Of a DNA stretch of 8,985 nt, positions 1 to 7,722 are shown in pieces (the stretch's first letter is position 1; every line of letters begins with the position of its first letter). The position numbers and the translations under genes were made by a program. The notes beneath the pieces are model-generated. The model was not told the DNA's origin, did no database searches, and saw nothing but the letters and a program-made list of their open reading frames with translations. The stretch is from NCBI GenBank assembly GCA_002733915.1, contig NVXN01000001.1:110424-119408 (forward strand), written 5' to 3'. This stretch comes from Aequorivita sp. (lineage in GTDB: Bacteria > Bacteroidota > Bacteroidia > Flavobacteriales > Flavobacteriaceae).

Positions 1-892
1 CAAAAGATTCCGGGGCGTTTGCAGGCACCAAGATACCATCGGTACCATTTTCAATCAAAAAAGGCATACCCCCTACATTTGTTGAGATTACAGGTAGCCC
101 CAGTGCCATAGCTTCCATAACACTTACTGGCATATTGTCGAAATTGGTGGTGCTAATAAAGATGTCAAAATCTTTGGAAAGCGTAATCCATTCCTCTTTT
201 CGCATCATACCTGTGAAATGTATGGGGAGTTTAAGTTCTTCGGAAATCTTTTTACAGCGTTGCATGGAACCGTCTTTGTCAGGCCCCATCATACAGAGGG
301 AAGCATCAATCCCTTTCCTTTTAAGGATTTCAACTATTTCCAAGGCCAATAAGGGGTTGTATATTTCAGAAAAGGAACGCACCCACAGGAGCTTTGGGGT
401 TATGGATGTTCTAATTTGAAATGGGTAATTTTCAATTTTGAGGGTATTTGGTATGTATGTTATATTTTGAAAGCCGGAACTTTGAAATTGGCTCATCATA
501 AACTTTGAGGGAGCTACATTCATCAATGCCTTACCAAAAAGCGCTTTGCTGAGGCGCTTACTCTTTTTTAAACGGTTTGGAAGGTTGCCACCGTGCAATA
601 TTGGGATGTAGGGGAGTTTGAAAAAGCGACATAAAGTTGCTATAATAACTGCATAGTAATAGTTTTGGGTGCTATAAGTGTCAATTAAAACAAGGTCCAC
701 GCGATTTCTATTTTGAACAGTAGTATACACCATATCCAGCAATCGAAAGATCTTATTTTGTTTTGATGATGCTGTTACTACCCCATATCCTTCCGCTTCC
801 AATTTAGTTGAAAGTTCGTCAACGGCCGTAGGATTCTTGCCGTGGACCGCCAGTTTATTTCCTATGTAGAGCAGGTTTTTTCTTGGGCGCAT
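1..892 (-). CDS. GT4-family glycosyltransferase, 3' end cut off by window edge
   Basis: Reading the minus strand from an ATG at 892-890 gives 297 codons with no stop down to base 2, so the C-terminus lies outside the window. An in-frame TAG lies two codons upstream (898-896), which fixes the start well. The protein begins RKNLLYIGNKLAVHGKNPTA, typical of the N-terminal GT-B Rossmann domain. Residues 97-103 (PILHGGN) resemble an acceptor-side loop. The C-terminal donor-binding half carries residues 251-275, with FDNMPVSVMEAMALGLPV followed by STNVGG; this is the GT4 signature. The usual E-x7-E pair appears as D252-x7-E260, a variant I recall from many Bacteroidota enzymes. It would transfer a sugar from a nucleotide donor to a lipid-linked glycan at the cytoplasmic face of the membrane. 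Its first 38 bases overlap the end of the polymerase gene, suggesting coupled translation. Family assignment is secure; donor and acceptor sugars are unknown. Confidence 0.9.
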   Translation of the reverse strand, partial: MRPRKNLLYIGNKLAVHGKNPTAVDELSTKLEAEGYGVVTASSKQNKIFRLLDMVYTTVQNRNRVDLVLIDTYSTQNYYYAVIIATLCRFFKLPYIPILHGGNLPNRLKKSKRLSKALFGKALMNVAPSKFMMSQFQSSGFQNITYIPNTLKIENYPFQIRTSITPKLLWVRSFSEIYNPLLALEIVEILKRKGIDASLCMMGPDKDGSMQRCKKISEELKLPIHFTGMMRKEEWITLSKDFDIFISTTNFDNMPVSVMEAMALGLPVISTNVGGMPFLIENGTDGILVPANAPESF

Positions 893-2120
893 AATCTATA
901 TTCAACAAACATAAAGCATATATAAAGGCTGGGGCGGCTATTCGCATGGAGGTTGTAATAATAGTAAGAAACCAAAAAATAAGGAAAGGGTAAAAATAAA
1001 TATTTTTCCGACCATTTAATTTAGTAACCATAGGCGCAAAAATTAATACTAAGATCGCTAAAATACCAAACATCCCATGTTCAGAGAGCATACGGGAAAT
1101 CTCATTATGGGAGGCGGAAGTGATGCCCATTTCCTCTCTAAATTGAAACTTACCCTGTCCCACCCCAATTCCAAAAACAGGATTTTCTTTAAAGGCATCA
1201 ATCTCTACCGCCAATAAATCAACCCTACCTGTAGTAACATCCTCTTTTTCCCTACCCAGGGCATCTTCATTGGCATAGCGGTTTTCAATTAAACCCCCGG
1301 TTTGAATAATGGTATAGCCCCATACCAAAAGGGCAACTCCAATAATAGCAAGTACTTTCACGGAAATTTTAGCTTTGGTTTTTAAACCGGTACTGAAATA
1401 AATTATAAAAATAAAAGCCAGGCACATAATTAAGGAAACCAGTACTCCGCCACGAGAAAAAGTAAGAAGCGCGCGATAGGCCATCACCACCATCAAAAAC
1501 ATCATAACCCAATGTACAAGGATGTTTTTATAGGGAATCAATAAACGAGCAAACAGTATAAACACTCCAAGGCCCAATATGGTCGCTACCTGATTAGGGC
1601 CATACCCCCCAGACAGTTCTGAATTTGATGCAGTTCCGATTACTACCTCTTGTATGTTAGGGGTGTACAATGTAATGTAAACCACCATACTTATCAATGG
1701 ATAGATTATAAAGTCCAAAACCTTTAAAAAATCTTCGAGTTTAATACTCCGTCCATAACAAAATATAGCTGCAAAAGTTAAACACAAAGGCCCACTAAGA
1801 TTAAAAAGCACTGTTGTTCTGAAATTGGCATCATAGGCGATGGCATTCAAGGAGACCAAAACCCCAGGTAATAATAACAAAATATATACTAGATAAGAGA
1901 TTGCATTTTTTTTAAAACCCATATAAAGTATTCCCAATAACACAAAGAACATAACGGCATATTTACCCGTTTCATAGAAAATAAAGGCTTTTGTCATTCG
2001 AAGAAATACCTCAGCGCCTGTAACATAAGCTGCGGCAAGTAGAACATATAGGGCTTTATCTTTCTTAACAACTATGCAATAAATAAAATAACCGATAAAA
2101 CCAAACATATATATGACCAT
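855..2120 (-). CDS. O-antigen polymerase/ligase family membrane protein (probable Wzy)
   Basis: This is a strongly hydrophobic protein with about ten or more membrane helices, and its family resembles O-antigen ligase/polymerase (Wzy_C/WaaL-like). Family-type landmarks are SGGYGPNQVATILGLG in the middle, TFSRGG at the end of a helix, then a large non-membrane loop with TTGRVDLL, ENPVFGIGVGQG and SHNEISRMLSEHGMFG, followed by two or three C-terminal helices. Such enzymes act on undecaprenyl-linked glycans at the outer face of the inner membrane. Placement among glycosyltransferases favours polymerase (Wzy) over lipid A-core ligase, but sequence alone does not separate them. The start given is the first in-frame ATG (2120-2118); a TTG directly precedes it. 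That start probably truncates the protein, because the frame stays open to a TAG at 2219-2217 and encodes a convincing first helix (see 2121-2235). The last 38 bases overlap the next glycosyltransferase. Family confidence is high; the N-terminus is uncertain. Confidence 0.88.
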   Translation of the reverse strand: MVIYMFGFIGYFIYCIVVKKDKALYVLLAAAYVTGAEVFLRMTKAFIFYETGKYAVMFFVLLGILYMGFKKNAISYLVYILLLLPGVLVSLNAIAYDANFRTTVLFNLSGPLCLTFAAIFCYGRSIKLEDFLKVLDFIIYPLISMVVYITLYTPNIQEVVIGTASNSELSGGYGPNQVATILGLGVFILFARLLIPYKNILVHWVMMFLMVVMAYRALLTFSRGGVLVSLIMCLAFIFIIYFSTGLKTKAKISVKVLAIIGVALLVWGYTIIQTGGLIENRYANEDALGREKEDVTTGRVDLLAVEIDAFKENPVFGIGVGQGKFQFREEMGITSASHNEISRMLSEHGMFGILAILVLIFAPMVTKLNGRKNIYFYPFLIFWFLTIITTSMRIAAPAFIYALCLLNIDYAPKKKPALHRK

Positions 2121-2235
2121 CAAAGAACGGTCTACATACGCCAGAAAACCTATCAGAATATGAAAGATTATGGCATAAAGAGGTTTTATATTTTTAAGTG
2201 AAAATAGTTTAATAGCCTAAGGGAATTATATTCAT
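2121..2235 (-). other. Probable missing 5' end of the polymerase gene, out of frame with its ATG
   Basis: Between the upstream glycosyltransferase stop (TAA, 2238-2236) and the first in-frame ATG of the polymerase lies coding-looking sequence. In the polymerase frame, 31 codons (2216-2124) are open and include LYAIIFHILIGFLAY, a typical first transmembrane helix for this family. There is no ATG, GTG or TTG in that stretch except the TTG at its very end; only ATT, ATA or CTG are available. An ATG at 2235-2233 sits directly after the upstream TAA, the same TAA|ATG arrangement seen at 7722/7723, but it reads only MNIIPLGY before a stop. Removing one base from the CC pair at 2216-2217 would join MNIIPL to AIKLFSLKN and give a protein of about 459 residues. 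This is therefore either a true frameshift, a sequence error, or a non-standard start such as the ATT at 2213. Confidence 0.6.
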
Positions 2236-3378
2236 TTAATTATATATTTCAAAAACAATTCGCTTTTTATAGTAATCGTATGTAAAACGCTCCGCAAGGT
2301 TAAAATTATATACAATCATTTCTCTATAGGCCTTTTTTGAAAATCCCATACTCATACTCAATGAATTGATTATCGCATCTACATTAATTGGGGCTATTAG
2401 GATGCCATTAGTTGTATCCTTCACATATTGATCAATACAAGAAATATCAGAGACTATAGGAACACATCCAAAATTCATGGCTTCTCCTACCACTTTGGGA
2501 AAACCCTCACTTTTTGATGGAAGCACTAAAAAATGGCACTGTTTATAAATTTTCACAACTTCATCCTTTGGTAAGGAGCCGTGAAAAATAATATTTATGG
2601 GAGTCGATTCAGCCAACTTTTGTAACTTATTTTTCATATGACCGCTACCTACAATGTGCAAGCTCCCAAATTTATCAGGAAGGTCCATTGCTTTGATTGC
2701 CTTTAAGAGCATTAAAGATCCTTTATTCTCATTCAATCCACCCACAAAACAATAATCAATTTTATTATGAATATTCTTGCTGGCGATTATTGATTTTCCA
2801 GATGCCCTATCAGCAGCATCCAAACAAGGATTTTCAAAACCTAATATATTATCTGGTTGCTCTGGCCATATGCCATTAACGGTTATTTTTGAGTTTTTAC
2901 CTAATTTCTTTAACCACCGCCGCTGTAAACTATAGAAAAATGGGGCTTTACCTTTCCAATCCCCCGCATATTTAAACCAGAACTTTTTTTTGGGGAAGAA
3001 ATAAGACAAAAACATTGTAATAACAGCAGGGTGTGAAGGGGCTCGAATATGAATATAATTAGATTTGAGTATTTCTTTCAAAATTTTCAATATATAAACG
3101 GGATATCTTAAGATGATAAATAACTTTAAATACAAACTCTTTCCTCCTGTATTGGAAAGAAACTTTGTACTTATTCGGGGATCTTTAATTTCAAGATACG
3201 ATTTATTGCCTATTTGGTCAATCCTATTAAAACCTACCCAAACTATTCTTTCAAAACAATCAAGTTCAGTTAATTCTTTTACCACAGGACCAAAGGCAAA
3301 AGTGAGTCCATTTTCATAAAACATACCAGTGTCTGATATTACTAGGAGTTTTGTATGTTTTGGTATATTTTCAGGCAT
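2236..3378 (-). CDS. GT4-family glycosyltransferase
   Basis: This is a 380-residue GT-B glycosyltransferase. The N-terminal domain begins after the lead MPENIPKHTK with the strand LLVISDTGMF. The region FVGGLNENKG at 211-220 is the usual start of the donor domain in GT4 enzymes. HIVGSGHMKNKL (241-252) and SKSEGFPKVVGEAMNFGCVP (288-307) complete the family pattern, with E291-x7-E299 as the nucleotide-sugar-binding acidic pair. The frame is open further upstream to a GTG at 3492, but those 38 codons lie inside the end of the preceding gene and do not look like a glycosyltransferase N-terminus. I therefore chose the first ATG, which leaves a 37-base overlap with the upstream gene. The probable role is addition of one sugar to the repeat unit in the cytoplasm. 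Donor, linkage and acceptor cannot be inferred. Confidence 0.88.
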   Translation of the reverse strand: MPENIPKHTKLLVISDTGMFYENGLTFAFGPVVKELTELDCFERIVWVGFNRIDQIGNKSYLEIKDPRISTKFLSNTGGKSLYLKLFIILRYPVYILKILKEILKSNYIHIRAPSHPAVITMFLSYFFPKKKFWFKYAGDWKGKAPFFYSLQRRWLKKLGKNSKITVNGIWPEQPDNILGFENPCLDAADRASGKSIIASKNIHNKIDYCFVGGLNENKGSLMLLKAIKAMDLPDKFGSLHIVGSGHMKNKLQKLAESTPINIIFHGSLPKDEVVKIYKQCHFLVLPSKSEGFPKVVGEAMNFGCVPIVSDISCIDQYVKDTTNGILIAPINVDAIINSLSMSMGFSKKAYREMIVYNFNLAERFTYDYYKKRIVFEIYN

Positions 3379-4406
3379 TTCTCTAAATAGATTTTTTCTG
3401 AGAAAAAATTTCGATATAATATTCGCAATTGATTTGAAAGATATGACTGTTTGGAAGAATTGGCCATAACTTCCATAATCTTTTTTGACCACATCTCCTC
3501 ATCAAATATATCCATAATAGAATCATATTCATTTTCTTTCAACACTTTCGCTACTGCTCCAGTATTGAACATAATAAAAGGAATTCCCTTGGACATATAT
3601 TCAATTGCCACCAAAGGCCCTGTCTCTGAAGCCGCACAGTGCAGCGCAAATTTGTAGTTAAGTAAGATTTCAGATATATTTTTTTCTTTGGTTTTAATAG
3701 TAATTCGATTGAATAGATTATGTGATTTAGCCAGGTTTACAATTTCATCATAATATTTTCGATCCACTATCGTACCGTATAGGTCTATTTTGATTGGTTC
3801 CGGTAAATTCTTTAGTACAGAAAGTAGAAACTCGTAATTTTTCTGTTTTCTAAAATTTCCTACCACAACAATCTTACTCTCCGTGGCAATTTTTGTAAAA
3901 GCATCCTTTTCCACCACAATATTTTCAAGAAGAAAAACGCGCCTATTAAGCTGATTTTCCTTAGCCCAACTTACAAGCGATGGGCTAACTCCTACATAGG
4001 CCGCGCAATTATTTATACATTTTCGTAAATACGGGGAAATGAATTTGTCGTGCTCAATTTCCCCGAAGTGATCGTGAAAAATAACTTTATATTTTCTGAA
4101 AATTCTAGGAAGAAAGAATGTTAAACCTACATAGCGGAGTACATGTCGAGAATGCACATGTATGATTGAGTATTGATTTAAGAGCAATAGCATCTTAATC
4201 AAATAAATCGGGTTAAATTTATTTTCTCTATTTAAGTAGTGAACCTTTATCCCCTTTTCAAGAAGTTCTTGATCCAATTCGCTTGGTTTCAAGAGATTTA
4301 AAAAATCTACTTCAACGTTATTTTTATATAATATAGAACACAAGTCTACAGCAACTCTTTCAGCACCGCCTACCTCCAATTTATCTATAACTTGAAGTAT
4401 TTTCAT
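3342..4406 (-). CDS. GT4-family glycosyltransferase
   Basis: This is a 354-residue protein of normal length for the family. It opens MKILQVIDKLEVGGAERVAV; the GGAER motif (13-17) is the classic glycine-rich acceptor-side loop of many capsule and O-antigen GT4 enzymes. IIHVHSRHVLRYVGL (81-95) and VGVSPSLVSWAKE (138-150) also match the N-terminal domain. The donor domain starts near 180 with VVVGNFRKQKNYEFLL. The acidic pair is E261-x7-E269 within ASETGPLVAIEYMSKGIP. The region after the pair (FIMFNTGAVAKVLKENEYD) resembles the family nucleotide-sugar-binding end. The ATG overlaps the upstream GT2 stop in an ATGA arrangement, a strong sign of translational coupling, and confirms the start. It probably adds one sugar of the repeat unit; the specificity is unknown. 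Confidence 0.92.
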   Translation of the reverse strand: MKILQVIDKLEVGGAERVAVDLCSILYKNNVEVDFLNLLKPSELDQELLEKGIKVHYLNRENKFNPIYLIKMLLLLNQYSIIHVHSRHVLRYVGLTFFLPRIFRKYKVIFHDHFGEIEHDKFISPYLRKCINNCAAYVGVSPSLVSWAKENQLNRRVFLLENIVVEKDAFTKIATESKIVVVGNFRKQKNYEFLLSVLKNLPEPIKIDLYGTIVDRKYYDEIVNLAKSHNLFNRITIKTKEKNISEILLNYKFALHCAASETGPLVAIEYMSKGIPFIMFNTGAVAKVLKENEYDSIMDIFDEEMWSKKIMEVMANSSKQSYLSNQLRILYRNFFSEKIYLEKCLKIYQNIQNS

Positions 4407-5737
4407 GAATCCAAATTTTTAATCAACGGCCCTTCGGATAGTTTTTCTGTCGCCAAACTCCAAGATTTAAAAATTTGATATAATATCAAGGGAGAAATCA
4501 AAATTGAAAAAAGAAACCCAAATACCTTTCCTGATTTACTCTTTTTAAATTGATAGGGTATTATGGAAGGAGGGACAAACTTTAATAAAGCCAAAATTGC
4601 ACGTTCTTTACCATAATATTTTCTAAATTGATATAGCACGCTAGGCACGGGTCGTGGGCCAAACCATTTTTTTGGTCTAAATCCATCCCAACTACCCATT
4701 TCTCTTAATCCGCCAGAGCCAACTTTCAAGTGCAAACGTTCAGCATAGGGATTCGAAATATTTTTATAACCATTCAAATAACACCGCAAACCAAATTCGC
4801 CATCACCCATCCGTTGTTTTTCATATTGCCTATCAAAAAGACCAATTTCTCTGAAAACTTGCTTTTTCAACAGCACATTGCCCGTATCCAGTTGATCTGA
4901 AATTCTAAAAAAAGAATAGTTCTGTGGCACTTCAGCACCTACGGTAGAAATGGATACACCAGCAGAAATATCGGCCTTAAAAAAATCAATACATTTTAAA
5001 TGGTTTAGTATCCAATTGGGCTTCACACGGCTGTCATCATCAAAAAGCAAAATATATTCCCCATTAGAAATTTCGATGGCATGGTTTCTGGCTAGCCAAA
5101 GGGCACGTTCTGTTTGTTGTACTAACTGCAGATTCAGGTTAAAATCCATATAAAATCCCTCTTGGAAAGGATTTGATTGATCAACAACTATCACTTCGAA
5201 ATTGGAGAATTCCTGTTTTTCCAGATCTTCAAGTACATCCTTTAAATATTCATACCGATTTAAGGTAGGTATTACTACACTTACCAAGGGGCGTTGGGCA
5301 ACTATTGAAGATTTATACTGGGACCAACCTGGATAGACTATAGGGTTTTGTAAATAAGCACTACGCTTTACATTACTACTTTTTTTCCAAGCCTTTATTT
5401 CATGTATGGGATTATGTAGGCTAAATAAGCGCAACAGCAATACATAAAGCACCCAAACCTTGTGAAAGTATTTACGCAGGAAGCGATATTCATCTACAAT
5501 CGGTACTTTTTCAAAGGTGGTATAAGTATCCATAGTGCCTACATATCCCTTTTGGATTGTTTGCCAAGAGAGATCATATGATGCTGCGGTTTTACTCGTA
5601 AACTTGCTTTCTGGGGTTAATTCGGAAAGAACATCCTCTGGCAATTTTTCAACCAGGGGAAAAATAGATGTTCCATTCTTTCGGTAAAGCTGGAAATAAT
5701 GTGTGGGTTGTAGGTATTTTAGAAAAGTGAATAGCAT
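4403..5737 (-). CDS. GT2-family glycosyltransferase with ~150-residue N-terminal extension
   Basis: The GT-A catalytic domain spans about 150-335. It opens with RPLVSVVIPTLNRYEYLKDV, continues through FEVIVVDQSN (180-189) and reaches the metal/donor-binding DDD at 233-235 in YILLFDDDSRVKPNW. LDTGNVLLKKQVFREIGLFD (283-302) and GDGEFGLRCYLNGY (311-324) are typical of GT2 enzymes, with D312/E314 in the usual catalytic-base region. Two parts are less ordinary. Residues 1-149 precede the catalytic domain and match no domain I recognise; they are mixed in character, with a hydrophobic patch at VWVLYVLLLRLFSL (94-107). The C-terminus has a hydrophobic stretch at VFGFLFSILISPLILYQIF (405-423), likely membrane-associated. 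An ATG start 3 bases after the upstream stop supports the full-length form. The role is sugar transfer onto the lipid-linked glycan; specificity is unknown. Confidence 0.9.
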   Translation of the reverse strand: MLFTFLKYLQPTHYFQLYRKNGTSIFPLVEKLPEDVLSELTPESKFTSKTAASYDLSWQTIQKGYVGTMDTYTTFEKVPIVDEYRFLRKYFHKVWVLYVLLLRLFSLHNPIHEIKAWKKSSNVKRSAYLQNPIVYPGWSQYKSSIVAQRPLVSVVIPTLNRYEYLKDVLEDLEKQEFSNFEVIVVDQSNPFQEGFYMDFNLNLQLVQQTERALWLARNHAIEISNGEYILLFDDDSRVKPNWILNHLKCIDFFKADISAGVSISTVGAEVPQNYSFFRISDQLDTGNVLLKKQVFREIGLFDRQYEKQRMGDGEFGLRCYLNGYKNISNPYAERLHLKVGSGGLREMGSWDGFRPKKWFGPRPVPSVLYQFRKYYGKERAILALLKFVPPSIIPYQFKKSKSGKVFGFLFSILISPLILYQIFKSWSLATEKLSEGPLIKNLDS

Positions 5738-5740
5738 AAT

Positions 5741-6805
5741 TTATTGGAATACCTGTTTAAAAGATTGATAGGTTTTTTCCTTACTGAAATTACTATTATA
5801 AAGATTCATAAAATAATCTGAGGGTACTTTCTTGCCGTTAAAATATTTCTCAATCTTTTTAGTCAGCTCATTTTCGTCTGTTGGATTAAATTCAAAAAAA
5901 CTGTCCGCTTCTTTATTTTTTAAAAACTGTAAGGCACCAAATCTATCTGAAACCAATACGGGAGTGCCAAGACTGATTGCTTCAATAAAAACAAAGCCAA
6001 AGGCTTCATGTAAACTTGGCAGAACGGTTAAATCCATCTTTTTATAAAAAGCGGGAAGTTCATCAATTTCTAAGTTGCCCAAAAATATAATCTCGTTTTC
6101 CATTTTTTTGGCGCTAACATAGGCCTTTAAACTTTCTTCTCTTTCTCCTGATCCGGCAATATATAAAACAAACCCACTGCCGTATTTTTTCTTAAGAGAG
6201 AATAATGAATCTATAAGAAGCGTATGGTTTTTCCCTTCTACTAAACGCCCTGGGCAACCTATTTTGAATTTTGCTGAATCTATCTTTTCTAATCCTTCTG
6301 CTGTAAAATTAATATTAGATATAGTAGTATAAAAGGGCACCGTTACTATTTTAGATTCGGGCACCAAAAAGTTATTTACTAAATCGTCTTTTAAAATAAA
6401 GGAATTCACAATTACTTTATTCGCCAATTTAATAACATTCTTTTTTAGAATAAAATTAAAGAAGCCGGGGCGGGTTTGGGCGCTCTCCGTATGGAACCAA
6501 GCTATGTTATTTTTTACACCTGCCAATCGGCCCATTAACAGGGCTGGATAAACGTAATTAAAATTTGAAATAACCATGTCTGGTTTTTCTTCTTTAATAA
6601 CCTTAAAAAGGTTTTTATAATTGCTAAAATGCCCAGCCTGCTTTGCAATTATGACTTTAATATCGCCAATATTTTTTTCAGTTTTTATCCCCTTAAGAGA
6701 AAAGACAATAACCTCATTGCCCTCTTCAACCATTATTGTTGCTAATTCAAAGAAAAAATTAGCTAGAAAACTTTTGTTGTATGTAAAGCAGAATAGGATT
6801 TTCAT
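5741..6805 (-). CDS. GT4-family glycosyltransferase
   Basis: This is a 354-residue GT-B enzyme starting MKILFCFTYNKSFLANFFFE, a normal family N-terminus. IAWFHTESAQTRPG (101-114) lies in the acceptor domain, and VIVNSFILKDDLVNNF (131-146) is the usual short helix before the linker. The donor domain carries KIGCPGRLVEGKNHTLLIDS (181-200), where the GRL-x-EGKN signature is diagnostic for GT4, then LYIAGSGEREESLKAY (214-229) and PSLHEAFGFVFIEAISLGTP (263-282) with the E267-x7-E275 pair. The frame extends five codons upstream to a TTG at 6820, but the ATG at 6805-6803 gives the better N-terminus. A 53-base gap separates it from the upstream gene and only 3 bases from the downstream one. It would add one sugar in the repeat unit. 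Confidence 0.92.
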   Translation of the reverse strand: MKILFCFTYNKSFLANFFFELATIMVEEGNEVIVFSLKGIKTEKNIGDIKVIIAKQAGHFSNYKNLFKVIKEEKPDMVISNFNYVYPALLMGRLAGVKNNIAWFHTESAQTRPGFFNFILKKNVIKLANKVIVNSFILKDDLVNNFLVPESKIVTVPFYTTISNINFTAEGLEKIDSAKFKIGCPGRLVEGKNHTLLIDSLFSLKKKYGSGFVLYIAGSGEREESLKAYVSAKKMENEIIFLGNLEIDELPAFYKKMDLTVLPSLHEAFGFVFIEAISLGTPVLVSDRFGALQFLKNKEADSFFEFNPTDENELTKKIEKYFNGKKVPSDYFMNLYNSNFSKEKTYQSFKQVFQ

Positions 6806-6858
6806 AGACTCATTTTGCAAATAAACTGTAATTTAAATATTCTAATTTTAGACAAAAA

Positions 6859-7722
6859 TTACTTGCTACAAATAAAGGAGCTTATAATGGATTTAACATC
6901 TTCTTGTTTTTTGAATAAATAGTCTTCTGTGTATCTAAGTTTACAACTATTTATAATTTCATTAGCTCCCATTCCAATTTTATAATCGATATGATCAGCT
7001 TCAGCATCCATTCCTAAATAGTAATCTTCAAACTTATGCAAGCCACCTATTACATTATCGCTAAATTTTATATGAATATTAGGGACCCTGAAAGCATCTG
7101 CAAATATTAATCCGTGCAAGGAAGAGGAAGCGATATACTCACAATTCATAATATCTTTTGCTACTGCTGCAGGTTTTCTTCTCGGATGAATAAATTTTAC
7201 ATTTTCATCAAACTGTAAACCTTTAAAAATAGGCACATCTCTTGAATGAGGGATTATTCCTAATTTATACTTCTTTATACCAGAATTCGAATAGATTTGA
7301 GAGGCTAAGATTCCTGGATCGGCGAAAACTACATTTTCTGTAACCCCACATTGCTTAGCACTTAAGGGGCCACGAATGATTTTAACCTTCCAGTTATTCC
7401 CCTTTCTATTGTAACGGTCCAAAATAAAGCCGGCGCCTAAAACATACCCCGTAAAATCCCTTAAATAGGTTCCTAATATAGAACCGGTTAATGCTGCTTC
7501 ACTTTCCTTATAGGTGGGGACAAAAATTAATTGGGCATTAAAAAATCGAATTAGATCCTTGTTGAACATATCTCCAAAATTATTAACGCGTGCATAATGG
7601 GAGTAAACAATTTTCCGATTAATTAATTTGGCATAAAAAAGCTCACAACTGTTAATGGTATTTAGATAATATGCAACAATTTCTACATGTAACCTTTTTA
7701 AAAATATAATAAACCTATCCAT
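6859..7722 (-). CDS. Polysaccharide pyruvyl transferase family protein
   Basis: This 287-residue protein carries the spaced motifs of the polysaccharide pyruvyl transferase family (WcaK/CsaB/ExoV-like): NNFGDMFNKDLIRFF near 47-61, YVLGAGFI (93-100), KIIRGPLSA (114-122), FADPGILAS (133-141), KLGIIPHSRD (153-162) and the signature IASSSLHGLIFADAFRVP (197-214). KFEDYYLGM (230-238) closes the conserved part. Known members move pyruvate from phosphoenolpyruvate to a sugar to form an acidic ketal; some relatives are less well characterised, so the donor is inferred. It is somewhat shorter than the CsaB type but resembles the compact versions found in capsule clusters. No signal peptide is visible, so it should act in the cytoplasm on the lipid-linked glycan. 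Its ATG directly follows the upstream stop (TAA|ATG, no gap), implying coupled translation with the exostosin-like gene. Confidence 0.88.
   Translation of the reverse strand: MDRFIIFLKRLHVEIVAYYLNTINSCELFYAKLINRKIVYSHYARVNNFGDMFNKDLIRFFNAQLIFVPTYKESEAALTGSILGTYLRDFTGYVLGAGFILDRYNRKGNNWKVKIIRGPLSAKQCGVTENVVFADPGILASQIYSNSGIKKYKLGIIPHSRDVPIFKGLQFDENVKFIHPRRKPAAVAKDIMNCEYIASSSLHGLIFADAFRVPNIHIKFSDNVIGGLHKFEDYYLGMDAEADHIDYKIGMGANEIINSCKLRYTEDYLFKKQEDVKSIISSFICSK

Noticed and set aside
135..419. A 94-codon plus-strand reading frame
   Set aside because: It lies entirely antisense to the left-end GT4 gene, whose minus-strand frame is open through 297 codons and carries clear family motifs.
3379..3492. 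A 38-codon N-terminal extension of the GT4 gene at 2236-3378, from a GTG at 3492
   Set aside because: It lies entirely within the end of the preceding glycosyltransferase, and the peptide does not resemble a GT4 N-terminus.
6806..6858. An internal promoter or terminator in the 53-base gap
   Set aside because: The gap is AT-rich but shows neither a stem-loop with a T tract nor a recognisable promoter pattern.
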